Translations under genes and position numbers: made by a program
The notes under the pieces: model-generated
What the model saw: only the letters and a program-made list of their open reading frames with translations
Told to the model about the DNA's origin: nothing
Database searches by the model: none
NCBI GenBank assembly: GCA_003223025.1
Contig: QHXR01000022.1
Location: 37,593-101,592, forward strand
Source: Acidobacteriota bacterium
GTDB lineage: Bacteria; Acidobacteriota; Blastocatellia; Pyrinomonadales; Pyrinomonadaceae
DNA: 64,000 bases
Reading direction: 5' to 3'
Shown here: one piece after another, positions 35,267 to 44,615 of the stretch
Layout of the letters: every line of letters begins with the position of its first letter
How positions within the stretch are numbered: the first letter of the stretch is position 1

Positions 35267-36304
35267 CTAAACTTTTGTACATTCCTTTTTTGTCTTGAGC
35301 TCGGAGATCGCAGCGAGGTCGGGGGTCCAAACGCCGTCTTTCTTCGGATAGAATTTTTCGAGATTATCGGCCGTCATCGAAACTGTCGGCGTCACGTCAC
35401 GTGTCGAGACCGGCTGTCCGTCAAAGAGTCTGACGGCACCATCGACGCATCGAAGAGCGACATATTCCGGAAACATTGCCTGACTGACTTTCAGAGCCTC
35501 GCGACGCATCATCCAATCTTTTTCGTGATCGCCCGACAGGCCGAATCCGGCGACGGTAACTTTGTCACCATCGAAACCGGCTTCCAGAAATCCCTGATAA
35601 GCACCCTGCGCGGTTTCATCGTCCATCGCGAAGATGACATCGACCGCGCCTTTCTCTTTCAAAGTTTCAGCGGCGATCTTTTTCGCGATCGCCGGAGTTG
35701 CTTCACCGTTGATCGATGCGGTCACGATCGCGTCGGGTTGAATACTTCGCACACCATCGACAAAGCCTTCGCTTCTCAACAGACAAGGCCGCAGCCAGGG
35801 AAGTCCAACATCGAGAATTCGCAGCGGTGAACCATCGGCATTGCGAACGTTATTTCCGACCCACTCGCCAAGCTCAAAGCCCGCGTCGTAATCGCAGATC
35901 GCGACCATCGTCGACATTCCTTCGACCGGATTCGCTTCGACGACCACCGGTGTTCCGGCTTCGGCGGCGATCGCGAGCACCGGTTCGAGGCCATCCGTAT
36001 TCGCTGGCGTCAGAACGATGACATCGACTTTGCTCGCCATCTCGCGAGCCTGTTTGATCTGTCGTTCGACCGAAAGCTCGGCGTCGACAACTTCGATCTC
36101 GATCCCGTATTGAGCCGCCCGACGCTTCATCACTTCGATCACGATCTGATACCAGATATGAAAACTGTAGTTCGTCAGGTATCCGATCGTCAGAGGCTTC
36201 TTCGAAGACGCCACCAGCGGAACGGCGTCGAGCGCTGCGTCCAAACCCGGCGGCGGATTGTATTGCGCCGCCGGCGGATGACTTTCTGCTGCTGTGTTAC
36301 TCAT
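35267..36304 (-). CDS. Sugar-binding protein without a signal peptide (periplasmic-binding-like)
   Basis: A 345-residue type-1 periplasmic-binding-fold protein (ribose/rhamnose-binding family). PLTIGYLTNYSFHIWYQIVIEVM opens the first lobe, and ADA and VDVIVLTPANTDGLEPVL match the ligand-pocket pattern. It has no hydrophobic leader and no HTH. The purine-rich GGAG before the ATG makes that start sound, so it should stay in the cytosol. No ABC permease or ATPase is near. Its neighbours are an SDR, a symporter and a TonB receptor. It could sense or hold a sugar in the cytosol, or act with a partner elsewhere. Confidence 0.85.
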   Translation of the reverse strand: MSNTAAESHPPAAQYNPPPGLDAALDAVPLVASSKKPLTIGYLTNYSFHIWYQIVIEVMKRRAAQYGIEIEVVDAELSVERQIKQAREMASKVDVIVLTPANTDGLEPVLAIAAEAGTPVVVEANPVEGMSTMVAICDYDAGFELGEWVGNNVRNADGSPLRILDVGLPWLRPCLLRSEGFVDGVRSIQPDAIVTASINGEATPAIAKKIAAETLKEKGAVDVIFAMDDETAQGAYQGFLEAGFDGDKVTVAGFGLSGDHEKDWMMRREALKVSQAMFPEYVALRCVDGAVRLFDGQPVSTRDVTPTVSMTADNLEKFYPKKDGVWTPDLAAISELKTKKECTKV

Positions 36305-36323
36305 AAATTTCTCCGTTGAATCT

Positions 36324-36440
36324 TTACCGCCGAGACGCCTCGGAATTCTTACCGCCGAGACGCAGAGACGCCGAGGTAAAACTTTTAGAACCTATCTTTG
36401 CCGATCGCTGCTTTCTCCGCGTCTCTGTGTCTCGGCGGTG
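36324..36440. repeat. Inverted repeat of the 'cgccgagacgc' family, copy 2
   Basis: The word taccgccgagacgc occurs twice at the left (about 36325 and 36350) and its complement tctcggcggt at about 36428-36440. It fills the gap between the sugar-binding protein and the SDR gene. Confidence 0.8.
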
Positions 36441-36453
36441 AAAAAATCCGCAT

Positions 36454-37239
36454 CTACGAAGTCTGCGGCACGCCGCCGATCTGCGTCAGCAATCCGCCAT
36501 CGACCGTCCAGATCGCACCCGTGACGAACGACGAGCTTTCATGCGCGAGAAATGCGACGACCTCGGCGATCTCTCGCGGTTGAGCGATCCGGCCGAGCGG
36601 ATGCATCGCGTTGCAAGCGTCGTAAACGGATTGCGGATTCGGATCGAGTGACGCCGCCCACTTCAGCATCGGCGTATCGACCGTTCCCGGACACACGGCG
36701 TTAGCTCGAATATTTTCTTTTGCGAAATCCATCGCGATCGATCGCGTCAGGCCGAGTAGTCCGTGCTTGCTGACCGTGTACGCGAGAACGTTCTGCTGGC
36801 TCGCGAGCGCCTGGACCGATGAAACGTTTACGATCGTCCCACCGCCGGCTGATTTGATGAACGGGATCGTCGCCTTCGCCGCATTCCAGGCGCCTTTCAG
36901 ATTTACGTTCAAGACTTCGTTCCACTGATTGTCGTCAGTCGAAACTGCGGTTCCATATCGCTGGATGCCCGCGCTGACGACGAGCGAGTCGATCGATCCA
37001 AACTTCGTGTGCGTTCTTTCGGCCGCGGCCTGCATGTCTTCGAAGTTCGAGACATCGACTCGCGTGAACGCCGCTTTTCCGCCGGCTTGTTCGATCGACG
37101 AGCAAAGCTCTTCACCCGCCGATTGATCGACGTCTACGATGGAAACCGCTCCGCCGCGCTCGGCGACGATCTCGCAAACCGCACGTCCGATGCCGAGAGC
37201 TCCGCCCGTTACTAAAACTGTCTTGCCGTCGAATCTCAT
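36454..37239 (-). CDS. SDR-family dehydrogenase (sugar or sugar-acid)
   Basis: A 261-residue classical SDR. TGGALGIG is the cofactor motif, the catalytic Ser lies in VSSVQ, and YTVSK gives YxxxK at about residues 155-159. AVCPG and TVDGG complete the family pattern. It overlaps the symporter by 4 bases (ATGA), so the two are coupled. With the symporter it likely oxidises an imported sugar or acid; L-fucose and L-rhamnose dehydrogenases and 2-keto-3-deoxy-acid dehydrogenases look similar. Exact substrate unknown. Confidence 0.92.
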   Translation of the reverse strand: MRFDGKTVLVTGGALGIGRAVCEIVAERGGAVSIVDVDQSAGEELCSSIEQAGGKAAFTRVDVSNFEDMQAAAERTHTKFGSIDSLVVSAGIQRYGTAVSTDDNQWNEVLNVNLKGAWNAAKATIPFIKSAGGGTIVNVSSVQALASQQNVLAYTVSKHGLLGLTRSIAMDFAKENIRANAVCPGTVDTPMLKWAASLDPNPQSVYDACNAMHPLGRIAQPREIAEVVAFLAHESSSFVTGAIWTVDGGLLTQIGGVPQTS

Positions 37240-39089
37240 GCTGCTGCTCCCGCGTTTCCGAGCTCGTCGAGTTGTTCTTCTTTGTTTTGTGAATCTTCGG
37301 ACGGCGGTTCCGACGCTGGCGGTAAAGTCTTATACCACGTGAAATAGAGAACGATCACAGTCGCCGCAGTAATCGCCAACAGGCTAAATCCGACCGTCAG
37401 GCGATGCAGTATGAGATACAGCATCGACACATACAACGCCGTGATACCGACCATCGCGACCAAAGTATTTAAGAGCTCGACTCTAAAGTGCAGTTGCTTC
37501 TTGAATCCCGGATCTTCGGCTCGAACGGCTTGTCGCGCCGGCGTCCAGAATCCTGCAGGCTGAACTTTTTTATAGAAATTTTTCAGCGTTTCGATATCCG
37601 TCGGTTGAGTGAGAAGCGACACGACGATCGTGATAATTGTCGATGCGATCGCGATCACCGGAAATCCGATATAGAGCGGAAGCGGATTTTCGAGATACAT
37701 CGTGTCGATGAAAACCTGACCGAGCGACAACGCCATTCCACCAAAAACTCCGGCCGCGTAACCTTGTCCATTAAGCCGCCACCAGTACCAACGCAAAACG
37801 TTCGGCGGAAGAATTCCCGCGGCGAGTGTTCCGAAGATCCAGAGGAACGCCGTGTTGATCGACGATCCGAAGATCGAGATGATCAGACCCGTAACGATAA
37901 GAAGCGTCGATGAAATGTAACTCGCCCAGACGAGCTGCTTGTTGCTAGCTTCGGGATTGATGTAACGCTGATAGATGTCTTTGACGAGATACGCCGCACC
38001 GCCGTTCACCGTCGAGCTGAACGTCGCGAGGAAACCGGATAACAACGCTGCAAGCATGAATCCGACGACGCCGATCGGCAGCATCGATCCGATGATGAGC
38101 GGAAGAGCCGTCTCCGGATCGGCCCGAAGTTTTGCGTCAAGCGCCGCATTTCCGATTCCCATGATCGCCATCACCGCGATCGCCATCGCGAAGCACCATC
38201 GAACCGTGTGTATCGCTCCCCAGAGAGCACCGAGCTTCGAAGCGTCGCGCTCATCCTTTGCCGCGAGAAATCTTTGAAAATCGTAAAGCTGCTCGGGACC
38301 GCTCAAACAAAGAAGCATGCCCTTCGCGACCCAGACCGCAACCAATGCTCCGAAGAGCGAGTAATCGGTGCCGCCGGTGACGAGACCCTGAAACGCTTCG
38401 GGTCGCCACGACGGAAGAATGTCGCCCCACGTCGCCGGAACCTTTGCGGCAAATGCCGCGGCGTCGAAATGAAGATAGCCGATGACCGCGAATGCGATCG
38501 CACCGGCGCTTAGAACGATCGTCTGGACGATCTCGACTCGGACGATCCCGTGAAATCCGCCGATGATGACATACAAACCTGTAACTCCGAGGATCAGAAA
38601 CGCACATGTCGTCGGCGAGAACGGCAGAAAGATCGCACCGAACTTACCCATTCCGATCGCTCCGTATCCGAGCAGAGCGCTGATCGTCAGTATCGCGAAA
38701 AGTGTGTAAGAGAAGCGTGCGAGATCTCCGGCTTTGCCCGATCCGAATCGCGTCTTCATCCACTCGGCACCCGTCATCGCATCGGAACGCCGGATCCATT
38801 TACCCATGTACGCGAGATAAAACGCCGTGATCGGAAATCCCCAGAGCATGTGAACCCACATTCCCTTCAGCCCGAGCGCGATGAATGTCGACACGATCCA
38901 CATCGTTCCGGTGATGTCGAAATAGCTCGACGATCCCGACATCGCCAGAGCCCACCAGGGAAGTTGACGTCCGCCGAGAAAGTAAGACGACATACCCTTC
39001 GCCGCTTTTCGCTTCATCGCGAAGCCGATGCTCATGATGCCGGCAAGGTACAAAACGACGATGATCTGGTCGAGAGTGGAAAGGTTCAT
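37236..39089 (-). CDS. Sodium:solute symporter (SSS family), sugar or uronate transporter candidate
   Basis: A 617-residue inner-membrane transporter with about 13-14 hydrophobic segments in the SSS/SGLT fold. The early GRQLPWWALAMSGSSSYFDITGT segment is the conserved TM2-like sodium and substrate region, and a later FLATFSSTVNGGAAYL segment matches TM8-9. The tail after about 590 is soluble and acidic. It takes up a solute with sodium; the gene overlaps an SDR gene, so the substrate is probably that enzyme's substrate. It lies 256 bases downstream of ROK regulator 1, which may control it. Confidence 0.92.
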   Translation of the reverse strand: MNLSTLDQIIVVLYLAGIMSIGFAMKRKAAKGMSSYFLGGRQLPWWALAMSGSSSYFDITGTMWIVSTFIALGLKGMWVHMLWGFPITAFYLAYMGKWIRRSDAMTGAEWMKTRFGSGKAGDLARFSYTLFAILTISALLGYGAIGMGKFGAIFLPFSPTTCAFLILGVTGLYVIIGGFHGIVRVEIVQTIVLSAGAIAFAVIGYLHFDAAAFAAKVPATWGDILPSWRPEAFQGLVTGGTDYSLFGALVAVWVAKGMLLCLSGPEQLYDFQRFLAAKDERDASKLGALWGAIHTVRWCFAMAIAVMAIMGIGNAALDAKLRADPETALPLIIGSMLPIGVVGFMLAALLSGFLATFSSTVNGGAAYLVKDIYQRYINPEASNKQLVWASYISSTLLIVTGLIISIFGSSINTAFLWIFGTLAAGILPPNVLRWYWWRLNGQGYAAGVFGGMALSLGQVFIDTMYLENPLPLYIGFPVIAIASTIITIVVSLLTQPTDIETLKNFYKKVQPAGFWTPARQAVRAEDPGFKKQLHFRVELLNTLVAMVGITALYVSMLYLILHRLTVGFSLLAITAATVIVLYFTWYKTLPPASEPPSEDSQNKEEQLDELGNAGAAA

Positions 39090-39345
39090 GTTAATTAAGC
39101 CTACTTTCTAACCAATGCGGATTAAGTCTTAGATTTCCGGTCGCTGCTTAGACGATTTGCCGTATCACATGCGCGAAGCGGGCTTTGATCCCAAAAGCTG
39201 TCTTAGTTGTAATACAGTGCAAAAAGGCTGCAGAATTGCACGCCCTGCTCGTTTTCAGATCCTGTTGGATGCGGGAAGAGAATCTTTATCTTAACCGAAG
39301 ACAAAGTACTTGTAACACAGGTGTAATTTTGGTGTCAATCGCTTT

Positions 39346-40563
39346 TTATCGCTTTGTGGCGGCAAGCGTGTGAGGAGACGTAGCCGATTTGAAATAGTTC
39401 TGAAGCGCGATAGGAATGGCTCCGAAGAGGCTTGGACGCTGAACGCTGGCCGGCCGGATCAGGATCTGCTCGGGAGCGACGACGTACTTGCTTCGTATCC
39501 GCGAGTGAAGGATCGGTTCGATGATCGACCACGCCGCAGTGATGTTGCCGCCGATCACGACCGCTTCGGGATAAAGGCCGTGAACGAGATTGCTTATTCC
39601 CTCGCCGAGATATTCGGCCGTGATCTTGATCGATTCGAGCGCCATCGGATCGCCGTTCTTCGCTCGGGCGATCAGCTCCTGGATACCGACAAACGGCAGC
39701 CCTTGTTTCGCGGTGACGCGGTGAAAACGCTCGACAGTCGCACGCTCCGATGCAAACGTCTCCCAACATCCGCGACGTCCGCACGAGCAGAGCTCGCCAT
39801 TCGGATCGATGCTCATGTGTCCGAATCCGCCGAGTCCGAACCGCGGCCCGACGCGAAGCTCACGATTGATGATCAATCCCGTGCCGAGTCCTTCGACAAC
39901 GAGAACGAACAGCAACGTCTGGATCGACGCTTCGTCGAGCGGGCCGTACCAGAGCTCCGAAAACGCCGCGGCGTTCGCGTCGTTCTCGACGAAGACGGGA
40001 AGATTCAAACGTCCCTGCAATATCTCGCGAACCGCGACTCCGTTCCACTCGAGATTCGGCGAACTCACGATCGAACCGGTCTCGCGGTCGATCAGTCCGG
40101 GCAGACTGACACCGACGGCAGCAAACCGCGCTCGGGGGAATTGCTTGCTGACGAGATCTTCGATCGAGTCCGCAAGAGAGTTGAGAAATTTTGTCGGCTC
40201 ACCTTCCGTGAGCAAGGATCGTTGCTGGAGAATGCGTCCGTTGAAATCACTCACCGCATAAACCGAGTCGGTCACACCGATGTCGATCGCGAGAACGTAA
40301 AAGGTTTCCGAATTTATATATAGATTTTTCGGAGGACGCCCGCCGCTCGACGGTCCTTCGGTTCCTTCGTAGACGAAACCGTTCTTGATCAGGCGATTGA
40401 CGATCGTCGAAACCGTTCCCGCGCGCAGGCCGGTGATCTTTGCGATATCGGCTCGCGAGATCGGCTGCTTTTCGCGGATCAGGTGAAGAAAAACCGTCTG
40501 GTTTATGTCGCGGATATCGTTGACACCGACCATCCTCACTTCTTTCGACCTCGGTTCGCTCAT
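39346..40563 (-). CDS. ROK-family transcriptional regulator 1
   Basis: A 405-residue regulator. A winged helix-turn-helix at the N-terminus (about 25-80: QPISRADIAKITGLRAGTVS) is followed by an ROK sugar-kinase-like domain. The domain shows AIDIGVTD and the cysteine-rich zinc motif CSCGRRGCWE. ROK regulators bind a sugar and release DNA. I start at the ATG at 40563. The longer open frame reaching 40842 translates a palindromic repeat and overlaps the GH2 stop, so it is not credible. An ATG at 40533 is also possible. It lies upstream of the symporter and SDR genes. Confidence 0.92.
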   Translation of the reverse strand: MSEPRSKEVRMVGVNDIRDINQTVFLHLIREKQPISRADIAKITGLRAGTVSTIVNRLIKNGFVYEGTEGPSSGGRPPKNLYINSETFYVLAIDIGVTDSVYAVSDFNGRILQQRSLLTEGEPTKFLNSLADSIEDLVSKQFPRARFAAVGVSLPGLIDRETGSIVSSPNLEWNGVAVREILQGRLNLPVFVENDANAAAFSELWYGPLDEASIQTLLFVLVVEGLGTGLIINRELRVGPRFGLGGFGHMSIDPNGELCSCGRRGCWETFASERATVERFHRVTAKQGLPFVGIQELIARAKNGDPMALESIKITAEYLGEGISNLVHGLYPEAVVIGGNITAAWSIIEPILHSRIRSKYVVAPEQILIRPASVQRPSLFGAIPIALQNYFKSATSPHTLAATKR

Positions 40564-40626
40564 TGTTGATGACGATAAGCGCGTCTTGCGAGTTTGGCAA
40601 CTATCGCCTCGCGCAGGAACGTCAAC

Positions 40627-40761
40627 GGACTGGACCGCAGGCAGCCTGCCTGCCACGCCGAGGCTTCCGAAGGCGTGGACGATTATGATTCGACAGGAGG
40701 GAGGCTCCGACATCGGCCGAAGCGGCGATGTCGGGCAGGCAGAGATGCCTGCGGTCCAGTC
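40627..40761. repeat. Inverted repeat around 'ggactggaccgcaggca'
   Basis: The left arm 40627-40643 and right arm 40746-40761 are complementary; inner words ccacgccgaggcttccgaaggcgtgg and gcagcctgcctgc form smaller hairpins. It sits in the gap between the GH2 and ROK1 genes. Confidence 0.8.
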
Positions 40762-40792
40762 GCATCCGCCATTCTGTTGGAGATACGAAGAA

Positions 40793-43330
40793 TCAACGCC
40801 TCGAAATTCGACGAACAAGAATGCCGTTGAGGATCGGTTCACCGATCTTCGAACCGAACTTGATCGAGAGTCCGCCCTTCGATTCGGCCCTGATCATTTT
40901 TCGAAAAGGACGGTCCCGCCCGACCATCGCAACCGGATCGAAGCTCCCCAAATATATTCGTTCGCCGATAAGCACGTCGAAGACGCGCATTCCCGCACGC
41001 TCGTTTTTCGTTTCCGCGAATAGAAGCTCGATCTCGTACTCGCCGTCGGGAACATCGAATCGATATTCGGTTAGTCCTTCCACCATCGTTTGGAAGAGCG
41101 GATCGGAATCTGTTCGAAGAATATTTCGGTCGGGCGGTTGCGAGTATATTCGCGTCGCCTTTTCTCCGATGTAGCCCCAACTTCCTTTTGAGTAGGGCTG
41201 ATCCGCGATCCATACGCGGCCGTCCGAATCGATAAAGCTCGCGTTCGATCCGACGTTTATCGCGATCTCATTCGAAGCAGCGGTGACAGGTGCGAATGTG
41301 ACGAGTGCGGTGTCAGTAATCGGCGTTCTCCTGTTTGAAGCCCGAGCCGCTAAGACGTTCGCTCCGGATCTCCACGTCACATCCCAACTCGCTTTTCGAC
41401 CTCCGTCAACGGTTTTCTTTCCGAGCGACTTCCCGTTTTGAAAAAGCTCCACCGACGACATGTTTGAATAAACGTCGACCGTTTCTTTCGCTGACGGCAC
41501 ACCGACTCGCTTCAACTGATCACCAACGGCAATGTGGAGCACACCCTGCTTCGATAATTTCGCCTTATAAAAAAAATGGATGTCCTTTGGTTTTCTATCG
41601 AACGTGTACATTCCTTTTTGATTCAAATGCGGGATCGTTTCGCCGCGCAGCTCTGCTCCGAAATCGAATTCGTTCCAGAGGGCGCTTCCCGAAAGATAGG
41701 GCCGCGCCTCCATCTGAGCCATGTACGATTCGTGATAGTACCTTTGATATTCAGTCGTCGAATCAAATCGTCTCGGCTGCGTCGAATGAAGTCGCCGGTC
41801 GCCGTTCGCTCCGTATTCGCTCACGATCAACGGACGTTTCGGAAATCGTTTGTGTTGATCGTCTAGAAACTTTCCGAAGTCTTCGACAGTCGCGCTGTAC
41901 CAGCCTTGATAAAGATTCCATCCGATCACATCCGGAATGTCACCAAGCCCGGTTTTGTTATAGATGTCATTTCCATGAAACGCGATCGTCGTTAGTCGCG
42001 ACGGATCTTCTTCTTTCGCGATCGAGTTTAATCGCCGCGCGAGCTCGACTGTCGCCGGATAAAGATCGTCGCGACCTTTCGGCACACGCAAATAGATCTC
42101 GTTCATGTATCCCCACAGGATCACCGACGGATGATTGCGATGTTGACGGATCATATCGCGGACCATATTCGCGGAGTTGTCAGCGAATGCGTCAGATTTC
42201 GTGATGTAATTTACGATCGGCGTTTCTTCCCAAACGAGAAGGCCGAGACGATCGCATGCTTCAAGCACGGACGGATCTTGCGGGTAATGCGCGAGCCGCA
42301 CGAAGTTGAATCCGGCATCCTTGATGATCTCCATGTCGCGGACATGCAGACGATCGGGTACCGTGTTGCCGAGTCCGGCATGATCCTGATGTCGGTTTAC
42401 TCCGTGGAGCTTGAGAGGTTTTCCGTTGAGCGAAAATCCTTTCTCCCCATCGAAGTTGTACCAGCGAAATCCCAACGGCTGTTCGATCTCATCGATTATC
42501 TTGCTGCCTGAGCGGACTGATATCTTCACGCTGTATAGGTATGGAGAATCAGGCGACCAAAGTCTGGGCTTACGAACTCCCATGTTCAGTACGAATCTAC
42601 CGTCGTCGCCGATCCTGGATGTTGAGGTGTCGACCCAGCGTTTCGACGCGTCGAAGATCGACGTCAAAACCGTGATGTCAGGAGTCGAGGGATCTGCGTT
42701 GACGATTCCATCAATCGCAACGATTCCCTCTCCCCGTTGAATATAAGGAGTCGATATTGTCACACCCGATGACGCGCGGTCGGTAATGCTCAAGTGTGTT
42801 TTATCAGTAGCGATGAGCCACACGTCCCGATAGATCCCGCCATAGAAATTGAAATCAGCGGTCAGCGGCGGAATGTCTTCGTTGAATGAATTGTCGACGC
42901 GAACAGCGATGAGATTGCGGCCAGGTTTAGTTAGCGACGTGATATCGAAACTGAAAGCCGAATATCCGCCGATGTGCGATCCGGCTTTTTGACCATTCAC
43001 ATAAACATCAGCGACCTGACTCGCTCCTTCGAAGTATAGAAAAAGATGCTTGCCGACGAGCGTGCGATCGACGATCAGTTCACGGCGATACCATCCGGGT
43101 CCGCGATAGTAACCGGGCTCGTCATCGAACGGATCATTGACGTTCCATGTGTGCGGAATATTTACGGTCGTCCACGAAGTGTCGCTAAAATTATTTTCCG
43201 AGGCGGTTGCCGGATCGCCTTTGTGAAATTTCCAGCCGGTGTTGAGCGACGTTTTTGTGCGAGCGGATGCTGCCGCAGCACAAAGGACTGTGAGAGCAAG
43301 TACCGCAGTCAGCAATCTAAAAGCACGCAT
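40793..43330 (-). CDS. Exported glycoside hydrolase family 2 (beta-galactosidase-like) with malectin-like tail
   Basis: An 845-residue protein with a signal peptide (about 1-22). The GH2 sugar-binding, immunoglobulin-like and TIM-barrel domains follow. The acid/base is E411 in WGYMNEI and the nucleophile E505 in IVSEYGA. After a C-terminal beta domain there is a malectin-like carbohydrate-binding segment (about 700-840: INVGSNASFIDSDGRVW then FDVPDGEYEIELLFAE). The family removes beta-galactosides, beta-mannosides or beta-glucuronides; which one cannot be told here. It is downstream of the GH105/GH3 genes across a repeat. Confidence 0.92.
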   Translation of the reverse strand: MRAFRLLTAVLALTVLCAAAASARTKTSLNTGWKFHKGDPATASENNFSDTSWTTVNIPHTWNVNDPFDDEPGYYRGPGWYRRELIVDRTLVGKHLFLYFEGASQVADVYVNGQKAGSHIGGYSAFSFDITSLTKPGRNLIAVRVDNSFNEDIPPLTADFNFYGGIYRDVWLIATDKTHLSITDRASSGVTISTPYIQRGEGIVAIDGIVNADPSTPDITVLTSIFDASKRWVDTSTSRIGDDGRFVLNMGVRKPRLWSPDSPYLYSVKISVRSGSKIIDEIEQPLGFRWYNFDGEKGFSLNGKPLKLHGVNRHQDHAGLGNTVPDRLHVRDMEIIKDAGFNFVRLAHYPQDPSVLEACDRLGLLVWEETPIVNYITKSDAFADNSANMVRDMIRQHRNHPSVILWGYMNEIYLRVPKGRDDLYPATVELARRLNSIAKEEDPSRLTTIAFHGNDIYNKTGLGDIPDVIGWNLYQGWYSATVEDFGKFLDDQHKRFPKRPLIVSEYGANGDRRLHSTQPRRFDSTTEYQRYYHESYMAQMEARPYLSGSALWNEFDFGAELRGETIPHLNQKGMYTFDRKPKDIHFFYKAKLSKQGVLHIAVGDQLKRVGVPSAKETVDVYSNMSSVELFQNGKSLGKKTVDGGRKASWDVTWRSGANVLAARASNRRTPITDTALVTFAPVTAASNEIAINVGSNASFIDSDGRVWIADQPYSKGSWGYIGEKATRIYSQPPDRNILRTDSDPLFQTMVEGLTEYRFDVPDGEYEIELLFAETKNERAGMRVFDVLIGERIYLGSFDPVAMVGRDRPFRKMIRAESKGGLSIKFGSKIGEPILNGILVRRISRR

Positions 43331-43339
43331 AGTTTTTAT

Positions 43340-43479
43340 TCGTGTGTTTTGTGTTCAGAGTGCGCGATTTATCGCGTAGTTCAACTTCGCGATTCATCGC
43401 GTTGAGATTGAGATGAAGACACCGCGATAAATCGCGAAGTTGAACTACGCGATGAATCGCGCACTCTGAACACACGAAA
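43340..43479. repeat. Long inverted repeat 'cgcgatttatcgcgtagttcaac'
   Basis: Arms of about 60 bases at 43341-43401 and 43422-43475 are close reverse complements. Each arm also contains the hairpin word cgatttatcg. It fills the gap between GH105 and GH2. Confidence 0.9.
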
Positions 43480-43480
43480 A

Positions 43481-44611
43481 TTACAGCTTGAGTTTTACTA
43501 CTTCTGATCCTGCAAGCAAGTAAGCACCGGCACCGTAGACTTCCCAGCTTTCGGCGTTGAAATTTCGCCGTGGATCGGCGCCGATGGGCTGGGTCCATCC
43601 GACTTTTCCGTCTTCGTGCACGAGTGTGTTTAGTCCGGTCCAGGCTTTCTTTACGATCGGTAGAAATTTCTTCCGGTCCAGAATCTTGTTGTTGATTCCC
43701 CACGCCATCGCGTATGTGTAAAATCCTGTCCCGCTACTTTCGCCGCCGGGATACGAATCCGGATCGAGCAGACTCGAACGCCATAGCCCGTCGGCTTGCT
43801 GCAAGCCTGCGACGCGTTCGACGATCTCACGATATTGCTGCACGTAAAACGAGCGCTTCGGATGATCCTTCGGTAGCTCCGATATCAGTCGTAGCAATCC
43901 ACCAACGACCCAGCCATTACCGCGACTCCAAAAAACTTTCTTGCCGTTCGCTTCGCGCTTTCCGCCGCCCTTTGCATCGATCAGATACGAAGCGTCGCGT
44001 GCATAGAGATGTTCTTGCTTGTCGTAGAGAAGATCGTATGTCTGCGCGAAGAATTTATCGTTCAGCTCGAGATATGACTTGTCGCCGGTAATCGCGGCGA
44101 GTTTTGCGAGCGTCGGCGGCCCCATAAAAAGCGCGTCGCACCACCACCATGTTATGCCGTGCTGAGCTGCCTCGCGACCGGTCTCAGTCTTGAGTCGATT
44201 GATTACATCGATCGTCGGCTGCAGCATCTTTTTGTCCTTCGTAATGCGATACATGTCGAGGTACGTCTGATTGATGACGATGTCGTCGGCGTGATCGAAT
44301 CGCCTACCCGGACCCCATTTATTTTTCTCGCCCATGTCGACGAGCGCGCTCCAAAGATCCTTGGAGTTTGTAGTTTTATATGCGGCGAAAACTCCCGCGT
44401 AAAATGCACCGTTCGTCCAGTCGAAAAGCTCGTGATTCGGATTCGCGAGCTGCCATTTCGCGACACGCAGCATTCGATCTTCAATTACCTTTCGTTTGAA
44501 GATATCGGGTGGTTGTGCGAAAGCCTGGGCCGAGAGGATCACGAGGCTCAGGCAAAGGATTTTCACGCAAAGACGCGAAGACGCAAAGAAGAATGTGAAC
44601 TTTTGTTTCAT
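43481..44611 (-). CDS. Exported GH105 (GH88-like) unsaturated uronyl hydrolase
   Basis: A 376-residue alpha/alpha-six-hairpin enzyme that removes a terminal unsaturated uronate from the oligosaccharides made by polysaccharide lyases. It has a signal peptide (hydrophobic core KILCLSLVILSAQAFA), WWWCDALF with the catalytic Asp159, and SRGNGWVVGG later on. The start at 44611 follows the GH3 stop after 4 bases, so the two are translationally coupled. Residues of about 7-17 of the signal (FFFASSRLCVK) are encoded by a repeat of the 'gcgtctttgcgtga' family that elsewhere lies between genes. Confidence 0.9.
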   Translation of the reverse strand: MKQKFTFFFASSRLCVKILCLSLVILSAQAFAQPPDIFKRKVIEDRMLRVAKWQLANPNHELFDWTNGAFYAGVFAAYKTTNSKDLWSALVDMGEKNKWGPGRRFDHADDIVINQTYLDMYRITKDKKMLQPTIDVINRLKTETGREAAQHGITWWWCDALFMGPPTLAKLAAITGDKSYLELNDKFFAQTYDLLYDKQEHLYARDASYLIDAKGGGKREANGKKVFWSRGNGWVVGGLLRLISELPKDHPKRSFYVQQYREIVERVAGLQQADGLWRSSLLDPDSYPGGESSGTGFYTYAMAWGINNKILDRKKFLPIVKKAWTGLNTLVHEDGKVGWTQPIGADPRRNFNAESWEVYGAGAYLLAGSEVVKLKL

Positions 44612-44615
44612 CGTT

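Noticed and set aside
36454..37239. The SDR as KduD
   Set aside because: It is a sugar-type SDR of the right size but shows no feature that separates KduD from other SDRs, and it is linked to the symporter rather than to kduI.
39346..40842. A longer ROK regulator starting at 40842
   Set aside because: The extra 93 residues translate the palindromic repeat and overlap the GH2 stop; the HTH starts normally after the ATG at 40563.
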